A DNA stretch of 53,037 bases from CAZSNT01 sp964607765 (GTDB taxonomy: Bacteria; Verrucomicrobiota; Lentisphaeria; Oligosphaerales; JABHEG01). How positions within the stretch are numbered: the first letter of the stretch is position 1; every line of letters starts with the position of its first letter. Position numbers and translations under genes: made by a program. Positions 49,037 through 53,037 of the stretch are shown piece by piece. The notes beneath the pieces were generated by a model that was not told the origin of the DNA, did no database searches, and was given only the letters and a program-made list of their open reading frames with translations. The stretch lies in NCBI GenBank assembly GCA_964607765.1, contig CAZSNT010000056.1, positions 1-53,037 on the forward strand, in the 5' to 3' direction.

Positions 49037-50434
49037 CTACCGGTACCCGGCCCAGAACTCCTGCCCCCATTCGCTCTGTTCGTCGTCCCACTCGTCCCGC
49101 CACCGGAACAGCACCTCACGAAGTTGAGCGAGTTCGGCTTCACACGCGGGATCGGTGGACAGGTCGTTGGTTTCCCAAGGGTCGTTCTGCAGGTCGAACA
49201 GTTGGCTCGTGCGGTTGCCCCTGACCACGTACTCGATCAGCTTGTAGCGTTGGTCGCGGACGGCACGATGCATGCCTTTGTAGGCGAAGAAGAGCGTGTC
49301 GCGGATGCGTTCGTCGGGATTGCTCATGGCGGGGGTCAGGCTCGCACCTTCCACCGACTCGGGCACGGGCAGCCCCGTGAGGTCGCAGAGGGTTGGGTAG
49401 ATGTCCAGAACGTACGCAAACGCGTCGCTGCGCACACCGCGCGGTATGCCCGGGCCCGACATGACCATAGGCACGCGGATCGAGTGATCGTAGTTGCTTT
49501 GCTTGCCCATAAGCCCGTGCTGTCCGAGAGCCAGGCCGTTGTCGCCGGCGAACACGATGATCGTATTGTCGGCCAGGCCCTTCTCCTCGAGCATCGCGAT
49601 GACCCGGGCCATCTGAGCATCGAGGTGCGTGATCATGGCATAGTACTCGGCGATGTGGCACTTGATCTCTTCCGGGTCGCGCGGGAAATCGGCCAGCACT
49701 TCGTCACGGATCTTGAGATCGCCGTTGTCGAACGGGTGTCCGCCCATGAAGTTCGGGGGCAGCTGCACGTCTGCGGGATCATACATGTCGAGATATTTCT
49801 GCGGCATGATCCGTGGGTCGTGCGGCGCCATGAACGAGATGTACATGAAGAAGGGCTTGTCCGAGTCACGGCGATCAAGGAAGTCGATGGCCGCATCGCA
49901 GAACAGCTCGCTGGAGTGTTTGCCTGCGGTCACATGGTCGCCCCTGCGCTGGTTGACGACCTTGGACGTGCCCGGGTTCTTGCAGATGGGCAGGCGCCCG
50001 TCGTACCTGCCGGTGGGGTCGTAGTCGAAGGCAGGCACGTTCCAATGGTCGTCCATGCCGCCGAAGAAGATCTCGCCGCCATCGCTGAAGCTCCGCGCAA
50101 AGGCTTGGGCGCCATTGTGCCACTTGCCCGTGCCGAACGTCTCGTACCCGTTCGCGCGCAGGTGCTCGCCCAGTGTCGTGTGGCTTTCAGGGATGCTCTG
50201 CCCCGCGCCCTCGATGTGGAACAGCGTCCGGCCGCTGTGCAGCATGGCGCGGCTCGGCATGCAGACTGCCCCTGACGTGCCGCCCGGAATGTGAGCGTGC
50301 GTGAATGCGACTCCCGTCTCGACAAGGCGGTCCATGGTCGGCGTTCGGACGGCCGGATTGCCGAGAGCACTGACGGTGTCGAACCGTTGGTCATCAGTGA
50401 AGAAAAACACGATATTGGGGCGGGATGAACTCAT
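49037..50434 (-). CDS. Type I sulfatase (Cys-type), no signal peptide seen
   Basis: This formylglycine-dependent sulfatase has 465 residues from ATG 50434 (AAGG upstream). Motifs are RPNIVFFFTDDQRFD (metal-binding DD), the modification motif C58-M-P-S-R in GAVCMPSRAMLHSGR, GTGKWHNG, SFMAPHDPR and FAGDNGLALGQHGLMGKQSNYDHSIRVPM. All catalytic regions are present. It lacks an export signal, while most sulfatases of this type are exported. Substrate is unknown; it would fit sulfated polysaccharides together with the PL6 lyase. Confidence 0.9.
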   Translation of the reverse strand: MSSSRPNIVFFFTDDQRFDTVSALGNPAVRTPTMDRLVETGVAFTHAHIPGGTSGAVCMPSRAMLHSGRTLFHIEGAGQSIPESHTTLGEHLRANGYETFGTGKWHNGAQAFARSFSDGGEIFFGGMDDHWNVPAFDYDPTGRYDGRLPICKNPGTSKVVNQRRGDHVTAGKHSSELFCDAAIDFLDRRDSDKPFFMYISFMAPHDPRIMPQKYLDMYDPADVQLPPNFMGGHPFDNGDLKIRDEVLADFPRDPEEIKCHIAEYYAMITHLDAQMARVIAMLEEKGLADNTIIVFAGDNGLALGQHGLMGKQSNYDHSIRVPMVMSGPGIPRGVRSDAFAYVLDIYPTLCDLTGLPVPESVEGASLTPAMSNPDERIRDTLFFAYKGMHRAVRDQRYKLIEYVVRGNRTSQLFDLQNDPWETNDLSTDPACEAELAQLREVLFRWRDEWDDEQSEWGQEFWAGYR

Positions 50435-50515
50435 GCTTCGCCTTTCGTTGAGGGATTCTCTCACGGACACAGGCTGCCCATGTCGGGGATATTGAACAAT
50501 AACCTCCCATCCTCG

Positions 50516-52975
50516 CTAGTCGAAGTCCAGCTTGACCTTTCCTTCCACGAGGGTGAGGCGGGCCTGGAAGGGCTTGCCTGCTTTGGACTTGAACCCCTTC
50601 AATGCGGATGTCTTGCCGTTCTTGATGAGGCCCTTCGCTGTGGCAGCGGAGATTCGCTTGCCGGCGATCCGTTTCCAGACAGCGAACTTGCAGCCGGTCT
50701 TCCAGGCGGAGCAACCGAAGGCCTTGGCCGTTTCGGTCACCGGGCTGCCGCACAGCGGACACGTCCCGAACTCTGTCTTCGCTGCCGTGGTGTCCGTGGT
50801 GTTGCCGACGTTCTTGGTGGTCGTGCGTGCTGCGGCGTTACGCCGCCCGCGCCGTCGCGCCCCGGAGTTGCGCCGGACCGTGCCGCGGGGTGGCGCCGGT
50901 ATGGGAATGTCAGCAAGTTCGCCGGTGGCCGTGAGGTGGATGCGTACCTGGCGCAGGCCGCCGTCGTCGATTACCGGCATGGGCGAGCCGATCGTGCCGG
51001 TCTGCAGCAGTTCGCGCACATGCCCTTTGCCGAGCTCGGCGTTCTTGTAATTCGGAACGAGCACAAACGTGCAGCCGTCGCGCCAGCCGGAGCAGCCGTA
51101 GGCGCGTTTTCCCTGGATCACCTCCTTGCCGCACAAGGGACACGGACCGAGTCGCTCCGGGTCGATTGTGCTCGACGCCTTGTTGCTGACCACATCGCGC
51201 GCATAGTCGGCGATTTCCGTCATGAACGTCTCGGGCGACAGGGCGCCGGCCTCCACCTGTTTGAGCTTGCCTTCCCATTCACCGGTCAGTTCGGGGGATT
51301 TGAGGCTGTCGGTGTTGATCAGGGAGATGAGGTAGCGGCCCGTGTCCGTTGCCAGCAGCGTCTTCTTACGGCGGACGATGTATTTGCGGTGCAGCAGTGT
51401 CTCGATGACCTGGGCTCGGGTTGCCGGCGTGCCGATGCCCTTCTCTTTGAGGGCCTCGCGCAGTTCCTCGTCGTCCACGTAACGGCCGCACGTTTCCATC
51501 GCGGAGAGGAGCATGCTTTCGGTGAAGTGTTTGGGCGGCGTTGTCTCGCCCTGTTTCACAAGGGGCTCGTGCGGTCCGGTTTCGCCCTGCCGGAACGCCG
51601 GCAGATCCTGCTGCTCGTCTTCCGTCTGTTTCTGCCCGCTGCTCCCTGGTTTCTGTGTTGCGGTTTTCTGGACCGATTTGAGCAGGCGCGGGTACAGCGC
51701 CATCCATCCCGGTTTGACCACTCGTGTCCCGCGCGCACGGAATGCGACCTCGTTGCTCTGGCCGTCCACGGTGGTGTTCAGCTTCTCGCAGTACGGGTAG
51801 AACGCGGCGATGAACCGAGTGACCACTGCGTCAAAGACCTTCGCGGTTGTCCCCGTGAGCCCGCCGGGGGTCTTCCCGGTCGGAATGATGGCGTGGTGGT
51901 CGCTCACCTTCTGGTTGTTGATGATCCGCCTTCCGCACTGCAGTCGGTCCAGGTTCAGGGCAGCCACGGCGTCCGGCTTCAGGTCAGACAATTCAGAGAG
52001 GATTCTGGGCAGTTCGGGCCGCATGTCGGAGCTCAGATAGCGCGAGTCGGTGCGCGGATAGGTGAGCAGCTTGCGTTCGTACAGCTTCTGCGCGATCTCC
52101 AGCGTGGCCGCCGCTGACAGCCCGGCGGAGCGGTTCATGTGGCGCTGCAGTTCGGTGAGGTCGAACAGCAGCGGGGGCGGCTGCCGCTGGTCCTTGGCCG
52201 TTATCCCCGTGATTGTGAACGGAGCGTCGGTAATCCTCTCCAACAGCGCCTGCGCCTTGGCCGGTGCCGTGAAACGTCCGCCGGTGTGTTTGAACACGAC
52301 ATCGCGATACCGCGTGCGCAGTTCCCAGAACGGCTCCGGCTTGAAGTTCCTGATTTCGTCGTCGCGCGTGACAATCAGCGCCAACACGGGGGTCTGCACA
52401 CGGCCGACGCTCCAGAGCGTGCGGCCCACCGGATACTGCAGCGTGAAACTGCGGGTCGCGTTGATTCCCACAGCCCAGTCTGCTTCGCTGCGGCAGCGCG
52501 CGGCGGCGAACAGATTGTCGTAGGCGTGCCCGTCGGCGATGTTCGCGAACGCGGCCCGGATCGCTTTGGGTGTGAGGGAACTGAGCCACAGGCGTTTGAA
52601 GGGCTTGCGTGTGCAGCCGCTGAGCTGCTGGATGTAGCGGAAGATCAGCTCGCCTTCCCGGCCGGCGTCCGTGGCGCAGATCAGCTCGGAGGCCCCGCGG
52701 AACAGAGATTTGACTATCCGGTACTGCTTGCGCGCGATCTTCGTGTTCAGCACTTTGAGCCCAAAACGCTCCGGGATGAAGGGCAGGGGCCCCAGGCGCC
52801 AGCGTTTGAGCGCGGGGTCGTAGTCGTGCGGCTCTTTCAGTGTGACCAGGTGGCCGTAGGCCCAGGTGACTTGGTAGCCGCTCCCCTCGTAGTAACCGTC
52901 CTTCTTGCTCTTCGCGCCCAGAAACCGGGCCAGATCCCGGGCAACGGACGGCTTTTCAGCGAGGATGACTTTCAT
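50516..52975 (-). CDS. topB: DNA topoisomerase III (type IA) with C-terminal zinc repeats
   Basis: The 819-residue enzyme has a Toprim domain (MKVILAEKPSVA, ATDAGREGELIFRYI at 101-115), the catalytic tyrosine Y306 in LTYPRTDSRYLSS and GKGIGTPATRA-like ALKEKGIGTPATRAQVI. Two C-terminal zinc-finger-like repeats follow (CPLCGKEVIQGKRAYGCSGW and CPLCGSPVTETAKAFGCSAW). A basic linker (RRNSGARRRGRRNAAARTTTK) separates them. Type IA enzymes of this form decatenate single-stranded junctions. The gene sits between repeat elements and is the last gene in the window. Confidence 0.92.
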   Translation of the reverse strand: MKVILAEKPSVARDLARFLGAKSKKDGYYEGSGYQVTWAYGHLVTLKEPHDYDPALKRWRLGPLPFIPERFGLKVLNTKIARKQYRIVKSLFRGASELICATDAGREGELIFRYIQQLSGCTRKPFKRLWLSSLTPKAIRAAFANIADGHAYDNLFAAARCRSEADWAVGINATRSFTLQYPVGRTLWSVGRVQTPVLALIVTRDDEIRNFKPEPFWELRTRYRDVVFKHTGGRFTAPAKAQALLERITDAPFTITGITAKDQRQPPPLLFDLTELQRHMNRSAGLSAAATLEIAQKLYERKLLTYPRTDSRYLSSDMRPELPRILSELSDLKPDAVAALNLDRLQCGRRIINNQKVSDHHAIIPTGKTPGGLTGTTAKVFDAVVTRFIAAFYPYCEKLNTTVDGQSNEVAFRARGTRVVKPGWMALYPRLLKSVQKTATQKPGSSGQKQTEDEQQDLPAFRQGETGPHEPLVKQGETTPPKHFTESMLLSAMETCGRYVDDEELREALKEKGIGTPATRAQVIETLLHRKYIVRRKKTLLATDTGRYLISLINTDSLKSPELTGEWEGKLKQVEAGALSPETFMTEIADYARDVVSNKASSTIDPERLGPCPLCGKEVIQGKRAYGCSGWRDGCTFVLVPNYKNAELGKGHVRELLQTGTIGSPMPVIDDGGLRQVRIHLTATGELADIPIPAPPRGTVRRNSGARRRGRRNAAARTTTKNVGNTTDTTAAKTEFGTCPLCGSPVTETAKAFGCSAWKTGCKFAVWKRIAGKRISAATAKGLIKNGKTSALKGFKSKAGKPFQARLTLVEGKVKLDFD

Positions 52976-52985
52976 GTGTCTGCAG

Positions 52986-53037
52986 TGTTCGGTGTTCAGT
53001 CAATGTCGTTGAGTTAAGGAGTTGGTCGCCATCCCGG
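52986..53037 (-). repeat. Heptamer pair and 37-bp inverted repeat, right copy
   Basis: TGTTCGG and TGTTCAG (52986-52999) are followed by the 37-bp unit (53001-53037), which is the reverse complement of 48886-48922. It lies just upstream of topB, and the window ends with it. Confidence 0.85.

Overview
This is a GC-rich, gene-dense bacterial window with 43 protein genes or gene parts and no rRNA, tRNA or CRISPR array that I can see. The gene mix suggests an anaerobic or fermentative member of the PVC superphylum, Lentisphaerota/Kiritimatiellota-like. The pointers are a soluble NAD-linked hydrogenase, a PL6 polysaccharide lyase, a sulfatase, a Gfo/Idh/MocA oxidoreductase, a DUF1559-type pilin-like protein, an RHS fragment and intergenic heptamer repeats. 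This placement is inference; no marker gene was compared. Both window ends fall in repetitive sequence (RHS on the left, one arm of a 37-bp inverted repeat on the right), as expected for contig ends.

Region 1 (1-9.05 kb) is hydrogen metabolism. After a truncated RHS gene come hypE-hypA-hypB, then a promoter flanked by two Rex-type operators, then hoxF-hoxU-hoxY-hoxH-hoxW, an orphan CheY-like receiver and rex. The operon therefore encodes its own NADH/NAD+ sensor. hypC, hypD and hypF are not in the window. A U32 peptidase (RlhA-type) follows.

Region 2 (11.9-21.1 kb) is molybdenum cofactor and formate dehydrogenase maturation. The minus-strand operon is moaA-moaC-(MOSC+MoaB/Mog)-fdhD-(histidine kinase + CoA-disulfide-reductase-like + rhodanese fusion)-modE. 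A second minus-strand pair is mobA/mobB fusion-moeA. A ModE-like operator lies upstream of moaA. The kinase/flavoprotein/rhodanese fusion is the most unusual protein here: it could couple thiol or persulfide redox state to phosphorelay. It has no neighbouring receiver, while the hox operon has a receiver without a kinase.

Region 3 (21.1-32.4 kb) holds a D-lactate dehydrogenase with an N-terminal cyclic-nucleotide-binding domain, a secreted PL6 lyase, a Gfo/Idh/MocA oxidoreductase, a Trm112-like protein with a Ser/Thr kinase, a pilin-like protein, queC and a degenerate receiver protein. Two copies of a 138-139 bp palindromic mobile-like element (21119-21256 and 27667-27805) flank the lactate dehydrogenase to oxidoreductase block.

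Region 4 (32.7-53 kb) contains a sigma-54 two-component system, pyrF, a membrane protein, a GcvH-like protein without its lipoyl lysine, a GYF/RDD-LptF/G-SUMF1 operon, a LysM-Lrp-aminotransferase-trmB operon, rsmB-dxr, recO, a sulfatase and topoisomerase III. The recO-sulfatase-topB intergenic spaces carry heptamer repeats, palindromes and the 37-bp inverted repeat.

Taken together, hydrogenase, lactate dehydrogenase and formate dehydrogenase maturation suggest a cell balancing NADH through H2, lactate and formate. Rex, ModE and possibly the redox-kinase fusion would act as regulators.
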